The notes under the pieces: generated by a model
What the model was told of the DNA's origin: nothing
Database searches by the model: none
The model's input: only the letters and a program-made list of their open reading frames with translations
From: Glycine soja
Taxonomy: Eukaryota; Streptophyta; Magnoliopsida; Fabales; Fabaceae
Assembly (NCBI RefSeq): GCF_004193775.1
Contig: NC_041004.1
Coordinates: 1,729,579 to 1,793,578, forward strand
Direction of reading: 5' to 3'
DNA length: 64,000 bases
Shown here: positions 24,686 through 37,499 of the stretch, piece by piece
Layout of the letters: each line of letters opens with the position of its first letter
How positions within the stretch are numbered: position 1 is the first letter of the stretch
Made by a program: the position numbers and the translations under genes

Positions 24686-26225
24686 ACTAATTGAAATATT
24701 ATACGTATAAATATCATGGAAGTCGCTAACCACAAAAGGAAACGATATTTTGATTATGTGTAGAAAGATAAAAAGATATGAAATTATTTTAAATTTTGTC
24801 TTTGCACTGTTAAACAAAAATTTTGTTACTTCAAGAATGCACATCTAGATACACAAATTAATATTTTTTTAATTTATTATTGTTGTGTATTTCAAATGTA
24901 AAATAGATCCTAATTGTTATCAAGATTACACTCGAGATGGGAAATGATTATAAAATATCACTTGCATGCATTGTCATGTTTACTAAGTTGATAGACCATT
25001 ACAAGGTACTTGTCACATGCTCCTTGCTTGCCTAGCTACCTACTCTCTTAGTCACATTTTCCTTCCTCTTAGTAAGTTTTTTTATTCTTTTAGATAATAA
25101 AATGTGGAGATTAGCAATGGAAGTGTGTAATATATCTATTATGAGTGGTTTTGAGATGAATTCCGTCTAGAGAACAGATGATTTTCCACTCACAATTGTT
25201 GGAAAGGTTAGTTTCTATATGATTTTTGTTTTATTTTGTTTTATTCACATAATTCAAGATGCTTGTCATTTTTTCTTAAGTGTCTCGTGTCCGCCAATTT
25301 CTTGAGTCACTATTGCTATCTTTACCTTCATGATTTCGAATGGATGACAAGAGAGAGAATCAAACCCGCTCAATTCAACCCAATATTTATAGTAAAATAA
25401 AAGTAATTTCTACTTTATAGAATCTCATGTCTCAATTAAGAGGAGTCATGAAAAGAACGAGTTCAAAATCTCGATCAATTCTTTTTTCAAATCCTGTCGA
25501 CAGCTGCGCAAGCTCTTTGCGCGTGCCATAAATGGCCTACAAATAGGGAGAATCCTAGAACAAGATGAGAAGTAAAAAGTCCTGTGCAGAGAAGTAAACT
25601 CATTCGAGTGATGAAAACAGAGGAGGACTTTTGAAGGATCATCACACATAAAATTTTGAACCTTTTAGCGGAATAATCAGAAATCTTGGGCGAGAAATTT
25701 TATCTTCTATATAATTTCTGTTTTATTTTGTTCTCCTATTCTGCAACACAGTTTATTTTCTTGGAACAAGATATGGATATTCAAATGTCACGTGTTACAT
25801 CTTCTTGAATTCGTTGGATCAGTAATGTTGATGTGATAGAATAATTTAAATTTTATTATTCTTCTATATTCTATATATATTTATTGTACGTTCACAAAAT
25901 TAAATCCAAATAAAATGTTAATTATTTCATCTTTTTATATTTTAATTAATTCTAGCAGGTTTAAAATCATAAAAATAATAATTATGAAATAAATATTAGG
26001 AGTTTTAAAAATGATCAGAAATCACGTTTTTAAATTTTAAAGGAAAGATAAAAAATATTTTATCATGAACCAACAACAACAAAAATTAATAGGAATCAAA
26101 AATAAAATTCAATTATTTATCATCAACGGAAAATATATTTAAATATTTTTAAATTTTCATAATTTTGATCTACTATTTGTGTGGTTAATATTAAGTATAT
26201 TGTTAGAGCTGTCAAACCTGTTTTT
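24686..26225. other. Segment between the inverted-repeat arms
   Basis: Non-coding, AT-rich. The part at 24790-25070 (CATCTAGATACA, GTTGATAGACCATTACAAGG) is a diverged direct duplicate of 26345-26690. A 67-codon minus-strand open frame (25649-25446) is preserved in each copy only because the copies are identical. It has no recognisable domain. Confidence 0.5.
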
Positions 26226-26343
26226 ATTAAGTATATTTTATAAGAAAAATGATTATTTTACTATAATTAAATTTATTATAACAAATAAATATTTTTAAGT
26301 ATATAAATTATATTTTTTTATTTTTTATAATAAAAAATTTAAA
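26226..26343. repeat. Right arm of the ~115-bp inverted repeat
   Basis: Reverse-complement partner of 24572-24685 (ATTAAGTATATTTTATAAG and onward). It runs directly into the second copy of the CTAGATACATAAATTAATAT direct repeat. Confidence 0.75.
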
Positions 26344-26717
26344 TCTTGTCTTTACTCTATTGAATAAAAAAATGTTGCTTCAAGAACACGCATCTAGATA
26401 CATAAATTAATATTTTTTTTAATTTATTATTGTTGTATATTTCAAATACAAAATAGATCTTAATTGTTGTCAAAATTACATTGGAGACCTCCTTCCCAAT
26501 ATGTATCCCATTTGATGTCATAAATGGGTCCACTTTCCCACATGCATACCATGATTTATGGGAAATGATTATAAAATATCACTTTCTTGAATTATCATGT
26601 TTACTAAGTTGATAGACCATTACAAGGTACTTGTCACATGCTCCTTGCTTGCCTAGCTACCTACTCTCTTAATCACATTTAATATTCTTATAGTATTAAA
26701 TGAACTAAGAATGTTTA

Positions 26718-27003
26718 CGTTAGGTTGAAGATTATCAACCTATGATTCCTTACTACTCTCAGAACACAGAACCAAGATCTCACGAGAACCTAGAATGCAA
26801 AGGAAGAAGGGAAACTCACTCGTGGAACTCACACAAGGAAGAACAGTCCCAAGGGACTGAATGTTATTAATTTGTTATGAATTAATTTGATTACGATAGG
26901 ATACTACTATTTATACAAGTGAAAGCAATGAGACCCACTTAAACTCTAACAACCCTTTCTATTTTTAACCCCTTACAGTTATTTTTATAAATTGATTATT
27001 ACA
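26718..27003 (-). mobile_element. 3' LTR of Ty3/gypsy element, copy B
   Basis: It matches 31595-31864. On the minus strand it starts TGTAATAAT, just after a polypurine tract (27004-27018, AGATGGAGGGGAAAT), and ends CTAACG; the usual CA end is mutated. A TATAAATAG box lies inside near 26908-26916. Confidence 0.85.
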
Positions 27004-27089
27004 ATTTCCCCTCCATCTGAAAGCCTTGCCCCCAAGGCCCTCTCATCCACTGGCCTCATTAATAAAGAGGTCCAATCCACTTGAGGAAA

Positions 27090-30000
27090 CTATTGCTTCA
27101 GCTTGTGCACCTCATGCCATGTAGCTTCTCCTGGTGTGGTATGTTGCCAATGTGTTAACACTTCTGTGATCGGCCTGTTGCCTCTTTTCTTTATTATTTT
27201 AGCTAAAATGTCAATTGGCATCAGCTCAAATTGATCATTGCTGTCAAAACTTGGCAGTGCTGTAGAAACTGGACAATCTCCATGATGTCTTTTCAGCAAG
27301 GAAATGTGGAATACATTATGTATGCGAGCTTGAGCTGGTAATTCTAGCTTGTGTGCCACCTTCCCCCACTCTCTCTACAGTTCTGTAAGGACCATAAAAT
27401 CGTGCAGCTAATTTATGAAACGCTGAGTTAGGTATTGATTGTTGTTTAAATGGTTGTAACTTCAAATATACCCAATCTCCCACTACAAATTCTTTGTTTG
27501 TCCTATTCTTGTTAGCATACAACTGCATCCTCCCCTGTGCTTTCCTGAGATTCTTGTGCAAAATTGTTGCAATTTCCTCTCGAGTCCTGATGGTGTAGTC
27601 TACTGCTTCAATCGTTGTATCACCTGCCATTAAGGGATTGTTGTTGATTGGTTTGTAACCATATAAAGCTTCAAACGGGGTCATTTTTGTTGCTGAATGA
27701 AACTTAGTGTTGTACCAAGATTCGGCATAACTTAAGAATTCACTCCACTTAGAGGGCATCTCTCCTGTTGCACACCTGAGATATCCTTCTAATACTTTAT
27801 TTAAAGCCTCTGACTGCCCATCAGTTTGTGGATGGAATGCAGTGGACTTTAGAAATTTGACTCCATGCAACTTGAAGAGTTTTGACCAGAATTTACTCAT
27901 AAAAATTGAGTCCCTATCTGACACTATCTCACTGGGCCATCCATGCAACTTCACTATTGTATCAATGAACACCTGAGCAATCTTAGTAGCATTGATTGGA
28001 TGCCGTAATGCTACAAAATGGGCATATTTGGTGTACCTATCAACTACCACCAGAATGATTGTCTTCCCATTAGATTTTGGCAAGCCCACAATAAAATCCA
28101 TGGCTAAGCACTGCCAAGCTTGAGTAGGGACAAGAAGTGGTTGTAACAAACTAGCTGACTTAGTCAAAACAGGTTTATTCCTTTGGCAAACTGTACACTT
28201 GTGCACCCAATCCTTAACCTCTTTCTGCATCCTTTTCCAATAGAAAATTTGCTTCAACCTCTTATATGTATGTGATGCTTCTGAGTGACCACCAAGGACA
28301 GATTCATGGAAATAAGCAAGCAACTTGTTTCTCACCTCCTGTTGTTGCCCTACTACTATCCTTCCTTTCCTCTTCAACACCTCTCTTTGCCACTCATACT
28401 GCTTATAGGATTGTTGTAACAGTTGGATCTTATCAATTATTTTTTGTATTTTATTATCTTCATTGTAAGTGTCTTTCACTGTTTGCAGTAAATCTGATCC
28501 TATCTGGTAAATTGCAGCAACACTTCCTTCCGTACACTTCCTTGATAACACATCTGCAATTGTGTTCTCTCTGCCTTTCTTATATTCAATTGTGAATTGC
28601 AGCCCCATCAGTTTTTCTAAGCCCCAATTCTGCATCAAGGATGTTGGTGGCTGTTCCAAAGATGCTTTAAAGCCTTCTGATCTGTCTTGATGATAAAATG
28701 ATTGTCGAGAAAATAGTGTTGCCACTTCCGCACTGCAAATAAAATAGCATAAAACTCCTTTTGATAAGTGGATAACATCTGATATTTCTTCCCCATTGCC
28801 TTGCTTATATACGCGATAGGATGACCTCTTTGTATCAAAACTGCCCCTATACCTGAACCTGAAGCATCAGTTTCAATTATAAACTATTCTGCAAAATTAG
28901 GTAGACCTAGTACTGGAGCCCTTGTTAATGCCATCTTTAATGTAGTAAATGCTTCCTTAGCTGCTTCATTCCACTGAAAATGTTGCTTCCTTCTTAAAAA
29001 GTGTTGTCAGAGGTTGTGCCAGCTGACCATAATTCATGATAAACCTTCTATAATATCCCGATAGACCCAAAAACCCTCTCAGCTGTTTGGTTGTTGTCTG
29101 TCTTGGCCACTTCTGGACTGCTTCTATCTTGTCTGCATCAAGAGCTACTCCTAACTTGGAAATTACATGGCCCAAGTATTCAACTTGACGTTTAGCAAAG
29201 ATACATTTTTCTCTGTTCATAACCAATGTGTTATCTCTTAAGAGTGTCAAGGCCAAGGAAAGATGCTCCATGTGCTCACTCCAAGTTTTTGAATAAATCA
29301 AAATATCATCAAAGAAGACTAAGATGAAATTCCTTAAATAAGGCCGAAAAACATCATTCATCAAATTCTGGAAGGTAGTTTGGTGCATTGGTTAATCCAA
29401 ATGGAAGAACCACCCACTCACAGTGTCCACTATGAGTCCTAAATGCAATTTTAGGAATGTCAGGCTCCCACATTCGAATTTGAATATAACCACTCCTCAA
29501 ATCCAACTTAGAAAAATAAGTGGCACCTTCCAACTCATCCAACAAGTCCTCAATCAATGGAATAGGAAATTTATTTTTAATTGTGACTGAATTTAACTTC
29601 CTTTAGTCGATGCAAAGTCTCTACCCTCCATCCTTCTTCTTGATGAGCACCACTGGTGATGCAAATGCACTCCCACTCTCTCTGATAAATCCTGTTTGTA
29701 GCAGCTCTTGCACCATCTTTTCAATTTCTGTCTTTTGGGCATGTGGATATCTGTACGATTTAGAAGATAAAGGGGTATTGTTTGTCAAATGAATCTGATG
29801 ATCGTATTTCCTGTGAGGAGGCAACTGAGTAGGAATTCTGAATAGATCTTCAAATTGCAATAATATTTCAGTTAAGTCTTGCTGTTGTTGTTCTGTCAGC
29901 GTTGTTTCCAGATGTGAAGTCTCCTGTTGGGTCTCAAGAACTGAAATAGATAACAACATAGCTTTTGGTAAAATGCAATTCATAACTATAGTTGCTCCTT

Positions 30001-31429
30001 GGTGCTGTCGACCTTGTTGTTCTCCCACGAGCTTCACTGTTTTCCTAGCATGTTCAAATTTCATAGTAAGAGATTTGCAGTTCCACCTTATTTCTCCAAG
30101 TGTTTTCAGCCACTGTGTTCCAAGAATTACCCCAAAGTGAGATCCAGGTAACACTAAAAAATCCCCAACAAATTCATGGTCTTTAAATTTCCAACGCAAT
30201 TGCTCACACTTCTTGTCTATAATTACTGGTTTATCACTGGCTACCACCACAGGAAATTCTTTGATACACTGAGTTGTTAATCCTAATTTCTTCATCCATC
30301 TATCACTCGCAAAATTATGTGTACTTCCAGTGTCCATTAAGAATGGTAACTCTGTATTGTTAATAATTCCTTTTGACTGTAAGGTCTGGCCACTAGCTAT
30401 CCCTTTAAGGGCATGTAGTGAAATTTGAACTGCATCAGTATCTAACAGTTCTTTTCATAAGGCTATAATGTTCTCATGTTCTTCCTCCTCTTCAGATTCT
30501 TCTGATGCCTCACCCTGAGCAGTAAATATGACACTTAATTTCCCCCAAACGACACATTTTTCTCTATGATTCTTATCCCATGGCTCACCACAAAACCTGC
30601 AGAGACCTTTTGCTATCCTGGCACTCATTTCTCTTTTGCTGCTTGAAGAAGGTTTTGCTGTAGACATTTCCTTTCTAGATGGATTTGTAGAAGATTGAGC
30701 TGATGGACTTTGTGTATTGGTGATTGGTGATGGTCTTGAGTTGACTGTTGTAGGATTCCAACTTCTGTAATAGCTTCTGGCACCCTCAAATTGCTTCTGC
30801 TTTGTACCTTCCAATTTCCTTTCTAATTCTTGTAGGACCTCATCTTGCAATCTAGCTAATCGCATTGCATCTTGTAGAGACCTAGGGTTGTGAATACGGA
30901 CTGATTTTTCTAATGAAGCATGTAATCCTCCCAAGAAAAAGCTGATAGCCATTTCTTCAGTAACATCTACCCTAGCTAATAATTGATCAAACTTTTCAAA
31001 ATAATCAAGCAAGGTACCTTCTTGGCGTAGTATAGATAATTCTGATATGGGATCATCATAATTCCCCATGTCAAATCTTGAAGCCATATCCTGAAGAATC
31101 TACTGCCAAGATTTCATCTTATTGCTGTTATGAGTCTTGTAATGCCTTTGCCAAACAAATGATTTCCCTTCCATTGACAATAACAAAATCTTGCCCCATT
31201 GAGCTTGTGGCGCATTCTCCAATTCAAAGAACTGTTCTACTTTGGCTCTCCATTCGCGATAATTTGTGCCATCAAAAGTGGGGAACAAAATTTGTGCTCT
31301 GTCCAAAATCTTGGCAGAACCTATCTCGCTGCCCACCTCTTCTTCTTCTTCTGAATTTGATTTAGCACCCAATAACTGAACTTGTTTATAGAGTTTCTCG
31401 AGCATGGAATTCATAGAATCCATCGCCAA
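27090..31429 (-). pseudogene. Ty3/gypsy chromovirus-like gag-pol, defective, copy B
   Basis: Order on the minus strand: gag (from 31429) with a CCHC knuckle near 30600 (CRFCGEPWDKNHREKC); protease MDTGSTHNF at 30337; reverse transcriptase with FFDDILIYS; RNase H with TDQKALK; integrase with an HHCC zinc region and D-D-E residues in LAMDFIVG, SDRDS and QSEALNKVLE; then a chromodomain-like tail ([18 protein letters not shown]). The gag-pol frame is broken by an in-frame stop after residue 109, another near 30453, and two near 29600-29620 at the start of reverse transcriptase. There are frame changes around RNase H and a one-base insertion near 27360. An extra T at about 29380 is unique to this copy. 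The other defects examined are shared with copy C. Confidence 0.92.
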
Positions 31430-31583
31430 CTGATGGTTTTTTTATTATTCTGCAATGGCCGCTTGAGTTTCTTGATGAATCTTGTAGTTGTCTTGCTGTG
31501 AATTCTCCAAGATCTTTTCTAGACCTTCAATCCAATGCTCCAAATCCTTATTGGTTGTATTGCCTACCATCGTTACCCGTCAA

Positions 31584-31592
31584 CTGATACCA
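31584..31592 (-). other. Primer-binding site of the Ty3/gypsy element
   Basis: On the minus strand, TGGTATCAG begins two bases after the LTR end. It matches the first nine bases of the usual initiator-tRNA-Met primer site. The equivalent site in unit C is 46038-46046. Confidence 0.75.
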
Positions 31593-31594
31593 AT

Positions 31595-31864
31595 TGTTAG
31601 GTTGAAGATTATCAACCTATGATTCCTTACTACTCTCAGAACACAGAACTAAGATCTCACAAGAACTTAGAATGCAAAGGAAGAAGGGAAACTCACTCGT
31701 GGAACTCACACAAGGAAGAACAGTCCCAAGGGACTGAATGCTATTAATTTGATTACAATAGGATATTGCTATTTATACAAGTGAAAGCAATGAGACCCAC
31801 TTAAACTCTAACAACCCTTTCTATTTTAACTCCTTACAGTTATTTTTATAAACTGAGTATTACA
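31595..31864 (-). mobile_element. 5' LTR of Ty3/gypsy element, copy B
   Basis: It is flanked inside by the primer-binding site. It has TG...CA ends (minus strand TGTAATACTC...CTAACA). Several substitutions and a 16-base length difference from the other LTR show the insertion is not recent. Confidence 0.85.
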
Positions 31865-32225
31865 ATTTCCCCTCCATCTGAAGGCCTTGCCCCAAGGCCC
31901 TTTCATCCACTGGCCTCGTTAATAAAGAGGTTCAATCCACTTGAGGAAACTGTTGCTTCAGCTTGTGCACCTCATGCCATGTAGCTTCTTCTGGTGTGGT
32001 ATGTTGCCAATGTATTAGCACTTATGTGATTGGCCTATTGCCTCTTTTCTTTATTCTTTTAGCTAAAATGTCAATTGGCATCAGCTCCAATTGATCATTG
32101 CTATCAAAACTTGGCAGTGCTGTAGAAACTGGACAATCTCCATGATGTCTTTTTAGCAAGGAAATGTGGAATACATTATGTATGCGAGCTTGAGCTGGTA
32201 ATTCTAGCTTGAGCTGTAATTTCTG
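31865..32225 (-). pseudogene. Fragment of a second Ty3/gypsy pol, 3' end
   Basis: Sequence outside the 5' LTR repeats the polypurine tract and the last ~350 bases of pol (compare 27004-27350), with diverged bases. The arrangement is therefore pol tail-LTR-internal-LTR, a remnant of two elements sharing one LTR. It ends 36 bases before transporter exon 5. Confidence 0.8.
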
Positions 32226-32260
32226 GTAATATGAATTTCCTTTCCATTGTTAACATACAG

Positions 32261-33198
32261 ATGGAAATGCTTTTCTGCTCTACTGTGGTGGGATTGCCTT
32301 TCTTGATTCCTCCCATGCTTTTCACAGGACAGTTATTCAAAGCATGGACATCCATGGTCACGGGTACATTTGAAAATATTGTTCCTGTTTTTCTACGTAG
32401 ACATATTTGTTTTCGAAATAGTACCTTATCTTGTTCTTGCAGCATCTATATGTGTATGGAGTATTAGTTATTGAAGCAATTGGCCGCATTTATTGGCCAA
32501 CTCTCTGTGCTGTCACTCATTGCCATTTTGGAGCTGCCAACACAGCCATGGTAAATTAGTCTCACAACTTTTCCTAGTTCCATTATGTTTATTTGGACTT
32601 TGGACCATTATATGGCTCTCAGCATTAATAACTCTGTCATGACATCATCATTACAAACTTCGTGTAGGAGTTGGGACATGAAAACTCTGAGAAGAGAAGC
32701 ACCATATGTCTTAATTAAATGTCATAAAATGATAAATACTTAAAACATCTTGTAACTAATATTTGATTTGGAATTGAAAATTGATTTGATTTGTAACAAT
32801 TGATAATTTAAAGTATATATCATCCTATTCTGTTCAAAATTTTTACCCATTGTAGGTCTCAGCATGGATTAAGATATTCTAATGTTAAACCCTTTATGTG
32901 GTCCAAACTGAGTTTCTTTCCTCATTGAATAATTGTCACAGATAACAACGGCAAGAAAGGCAGTACATTGCTACTATCATACCTCATATTTACAAAACCA
33001 TTGACAGAACAACATGCAACTGGACTCCTACTCATAGCTATGGGGATTACAATGAAGATATTTCTTGATGACAGATCCAACAAGAAGGCCTTGAACTCTT
33101 CTCCAATTGCTAATATTCCAAAACCTTCTGAGGACAAAGAACTGATGGCGCAATCAGATTATGCAGGTGAACATGAAGAAAGCAGACCATTGGTTTAG
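32261..33198 (+). pseudogene. Broken transporter copy B, exons 5-7
   Basis: Exon equivalents are 32261-32363, 32443-32550 and 32942-33198, with splice sites kept. Compared with copy C there are single-base changes in length in each exon: an extra C in exon 5, an extra T and a missing T in exon 6, and a missing G in exon 7. The frame is therefore lost in this copy. Some of these may be sequencing errors close to the N gap. Confidence 0.85.
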
Positions 33199-34541
33199 CA
33201 TTGACAGACATCAGATACATTTTAATTTCTATAGTGCATGAAAATATCATTCAAATGTCAAATTAGGTATGTTTTATTTTTTTTTTCAATTGAAAACTCT
33301 TTACAATTAGCACTACATTTTGTTTTATATAACAACATCTTACAATAAGTCATTTAGAATGTAACCTATTATAGGTTGTTCTGAAGGAAAATATACATTT
33401 AGAGTGTGTTTGGATGGAGAAATTTTAAATTCTAAGAATTTCAAATATTTCAATTGAAATTCTTTTATTTTCAGAATTTTGTGTTTGGATAAAAAAAATT
33501 AAAATTATGAGGATGAAAAAAATGAATGAAAAAAAGAGAAGATATGGTTGGTGTGCTAGTTATATGTGTTCCTCTATGCTCACACCCATCGATGTCTGAT
33601 GTTTTAGAGGTGAGACAGTGTTTTTGAATAAGAATATAAGAAGAGAATTTCAATTTTTCATCTTTTAGAAGAAAATTAAAATTCCAGATTTTAGTTGTTT
33701 AAAATTCTGTTTTAAAATTCCAAAATTTTAAATTTTTCATAAAAAGATCCCAACATAATTCTAATTTATAAAAATTCAAATTTCTAATAAATTACTTTCT
33801 TCACTTAAATTTTTTCTATCCAAACACACTCTGAATGATGTTGCATGACTTAGTCATAACTCTTGATATTTAATCTTCTTATTTTCCAGCAATTTCATAG
33901 AAAAATATTATATTTTTTAAAAAAGCGTTGAATAATTTACTACTCCTAAGACGTTATTATTTTTTTGTTGATCAAATATAATAGTTATTTGTTTTTTAAA
34001 AAAATATTTTATGAAGAAATAAAATTGGCAACGGAAAAAAATAAGTAATCTATAATAAACTTTTAAGAGAAAATAAATGATTTATAAATTAAATTTTTGA
34101 AAGAAATGGATAAATTAAAATCCTTAAGGTTGGTGGATAAAAAAACATTTGTGGAATGCGACAATGGAGCAAGTGTGTGTCTGATTGTTAATTTCATGGG
34201 AGAATGAACTTCATAATAATATTGAAGTTTTTTTTTCTTTGTTAAACTTGATTTGAGCTCGGGGACCTTTTTGATAATATGAATGGCTGACTTGGTTTTT
34301 TATTCTAGCTATATATGTTTGGAACTTCACATTTATTCAAGATTTGTAATAATTAATTAATATAAATGTGTTTCTATTGAATTAAAAATAATAATAAATT
34401 TCACGGAATTTAGCGAAAAAATAATAGCAATAGATTACATTACAATAACTATAATTATAATAAACAATTGAGAATCGATTTAAATGTTTTGAATAAATAA
34501 AAATTATATTACAGTTTAAATTATTTATTATTAATTTAAAA
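33199..34541. other. 3' flank of broken transporter copy B and decayed repeat block
   Basis: It corresponds to 47661-49028 of unit C but lacks many single bases, mostly in homopolymers. It contains the exon 3 relic at 34319-34356. No gene. Confidence 0.65.
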
Positions 34542-35040
34542 NNNNNNNNNNNNNNNNNNNNNNNNNNNNNNNNNNNNNNNNNNNNNNNNNNNNNNNNNNN
34601 NNNNNNNNNNNNNNNNNNNNNNNNNNNNNNNNNNNNNNNNNNNNNNNNNNNNNNNNNNNNNNNNNNNNNNNNNNNNNNNNNNNNNNNNNNNNNNNNNNNN
34701 NNNNNNNNNNNNNNNNNNNNNNNNNNNNNNNNNNNNNNNNNNNNNNNNNNNNNNNNNNNNNNNNNNNNNNNNNNNNNNNNNNNNNNNNNNNNNNNNNNNN
34801 NNNNNNNNNNNNNNNNNNNNNNNNNNNNNNNNNNNNNNNNNNNNNNNNNNNNNNNNNNNNNNNNNNNNNNNNNNNNNNNNNNNNNNNNNNNNNNNNNNNN
34901 NNNNNNNNNNNNNNNNNNNNNNNNNNNNNNNNNNNNNNNNNNNNNNNNNNNNNNNNNNNNNNNNNNNNNNNNNNNNNNNNNNNNNNNNNNNNNNNNNNNN
35001 NNNNNNNNNNNNNNNNNNNNNNNNNNNNNNNNNNNNNNNN
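34542..35040. other. Assembly gap (499 N)
   Basis: Run of N. The flanks, ...TTAATTTAAAA and TATAATTGATAC..., are directly adjacent in the next copy (49018-49040). The size is therefore a placeholder. Confidence 0.98.
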
Positions 35041-35938
35041 TATAATTGATACACTTAAAAATATTTATTTATTATGATAAATTTAATTATATAAAAATAA
35101 TCATTTTTCTTATAAAATATACCTTATATATATGTTATTTAAAATTAGTTTCTGATATTCTATTTCATTTAAATTTTTTTAATGATATTAAAAGTAAAAG
35201 AAGATATATAAGGAGATTATTTATATAATATATTTTTATAACATTATTTTTCTTTTTATCTCTATTTTATGATTCAGTTTTTTTATGAGTCACAATTCAT
35301 TCTCTTCCTTTTCAATTTGATATATGATAATTGTATAATTTTTTTTAACAGTTTTATGGTAAAAAAATATTTTTTTTCTTAAACTTTTAACATGAAATTC
35401 AGTCTTTGCTTATAGAAATTTTTCATTTTTTTAATAAATAAAAGATATGTAACGATATCACAATAGATATAATTATGATATAATATTTTCATATGAATTT
35501 TTAAAAATCATAAATTTGAATTACATTAGTAGTTGTTATCATTATCATTATCTTAATATAATGATATATACATTAATCCCCTAATTAAGATGTTCATAAC
35601 AACCTGTATTTATCATTTTACAAGATTAAAGTGATTATCGTTTTATATTTCCAAGGACTTATATACACTGATTAAAAAGACTTTTCAGCTTGTATACACC
35701 TTATAGATACAAAATATTCTTCCACATATAAAGAATGGACTACATTATTTGTACAGAGCTATATATATCCACCACGTATAGATTGAACATACAGTCATAC
35801 ATTAACCACATTATTATTTTGAATATGTATACTTTTATCTGTCTCTGATTATTGGAAACCAAATTCCACACATGCAAACTCTCTTTCATTGAACCTTGGT
35901 TTTGGGACAGTGCAGTGACCATAGCAGAAGAAGCTGTG

Positions 35939-36771
35939 ATGTCAAAGGCAGCAGAGCAAGCTCGTAGTTTATTTGGAATTTGTCTCTCACACAGACCCAA
36001 ATGGCAACAATTCCTCATTTGTTCTTCTGGTTTCTTCTTTGGATATCTAGTTAATGGCATATGTGAGGTACTATATAGGGTATATACATATGTACATGTA
36101 CTGATTAATTGGTTAATTTTCTTCAATATTATTTGGTGGTTTGAATCTGTAAAACCACTGTAATAGGCCATGGTCTTTTATGTTTTCTGGAGAAGAGAGA
36201 AAATAATGAGTTTATTGTTTCTTTCTGTTTGTGGAAACGAGGACAAGGTGAGTGGCTTGGAGATCAATCATGCTTTTGGGATTTTCATTGGAAATTTGGG
36301 CTCCAATTGTACTATTTCTGCATGCAACTCTAGTCAATCATCCAGATAAATAAATTGTTTGTGTGCTGCATCCGAATCATTGCAGTTTCTGGTATGTGAA
36401 GTTATACCGCAAAATAATCCCTTTTTCTAATGCTTATAATATGTGTATAACAGGCTTCAGTTTATGTGAATTTCAAAACCTGGGTACTTTTTCATTTGTT
36501 AACTATAATAGATCGATTAGAGCTTTTTGATTGGGGATATTTTCAATATAATGAAATAGTTGACTTGGTTTGTTATTTCAGCTATGGTTGGTACTTGGCA
36601 TTTGTTCAAGGATTTGTTTACTTGTTTCTGATTTGTCTCCAAGGGTTCGCAAGGAAGCAAACGGAGATGAACCAATGGAAAACTTATGTGAAGCTTTCTG
36701 CTGTACCTATGGTTCCCATGCACGGGGGATCATTGGCTTTCCTTGACTACACAAATCTCAAATCCATGAAA
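35939..36771 (+). pseudogene. Broken transporter copy C, exons 1-3
   Basis: Same lesions as copy B: microexon splice sites lost, exon 3 indels, exon 4 missing. The G-run near 36723 has one more G than copy B. The flanking 8 bases near 35793 that copy B lacks are present here, as in the parental gene. Confidence 0.88.
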
Positions 36772-37499
36772 GTAAGTTAAAGAAAACTTTGAATAATTTA
36801 CTACTCCTACGATGTTATTATTTTTTTTGTTGATCATCAAAATATAATAGTTTTTTAAAAAAAATTATTTTATAAAGAAATAAAATTTTCCACTGAAAAA
36901 AAAAAAGTAAACTATAACTAAACTTTTAAGAGAAAAACAAATGATTTATAAATTAAATTTTTGAAAGAAACAGATAAATTAAAATTATTAAAAAGGTTGG
37001 TGGATAAATTATAAAAACAAGTTTTTTCATTAGAAGGAGATAAAATAAATAACTTATAAAATTATTTTTTAATTAATATTTCAAAATTAGATAGTGTTTA
37101 TTTTCTATAAAGTTTAGTATTAAAATTTTATTTATTTAAAATAAAAAATTAAAATTTTGGGTATAAAGACAATTGAATTGTCCAATCCAAGTAAAAACTT
37201 ATACAAGATAAGATTTTAACAAATGAAAAGAATTGAAATAAAAATAATTCAAATTGTACTTATTCCAAATTCGTTAAAATTTTGACTCTTCGAGTTTGCG
37301 TACAAAGTGAAATTTTAAAATTTCCCGCCAAAAACACCTTATAAAAACATACATGCATGGCTTGTTTTTCATCACAAAAGTTTCCGGTTTCCCTCTGACA
37401 GTCTCTCGTACTGCCTCTTGCATAGCAAGAAGTCTTTACCAGTCTTATAAATATAGGATTTGTGTTTGTTTTTCTCTCCTGAAATTGATTCGAATAATC

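Larger units (their letters stand above)
20595..34541. repeat. Tandem composite unit B (about 13.95 kb)
   Basis: The start point is arbitrary and was chosen to match the first base after the N gap. It contains transporter exons 1-3, the CCCH-RNase H gene, AT-rich repeats, the Ty3/gypsy element and transporter exons 5-7. It is near-identical to 35041-49028. Differences include an 8-base deletion near 21349, one extra T near 29380, and many one-base deletions after about 31800. Confidence 0.93.

Noticed and set aside
25446..25649. 67-codon minus-strand open frame present in each unit
   Set aside because: Conservation across identical tandem copies is not evidence of selection. No domain or splice context was seen.
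28266..28595. 109-codon plus-strand open frame, repeated at 42721 and 56702
   Set aside because: It lies antisense inside the retroelement integrase/RNase H region. It is repeated only because the units are, and has no recognisable domain.
34536..35054. Apparent 172-codon open frame
   Set aside because: It consists almost entirely of N.
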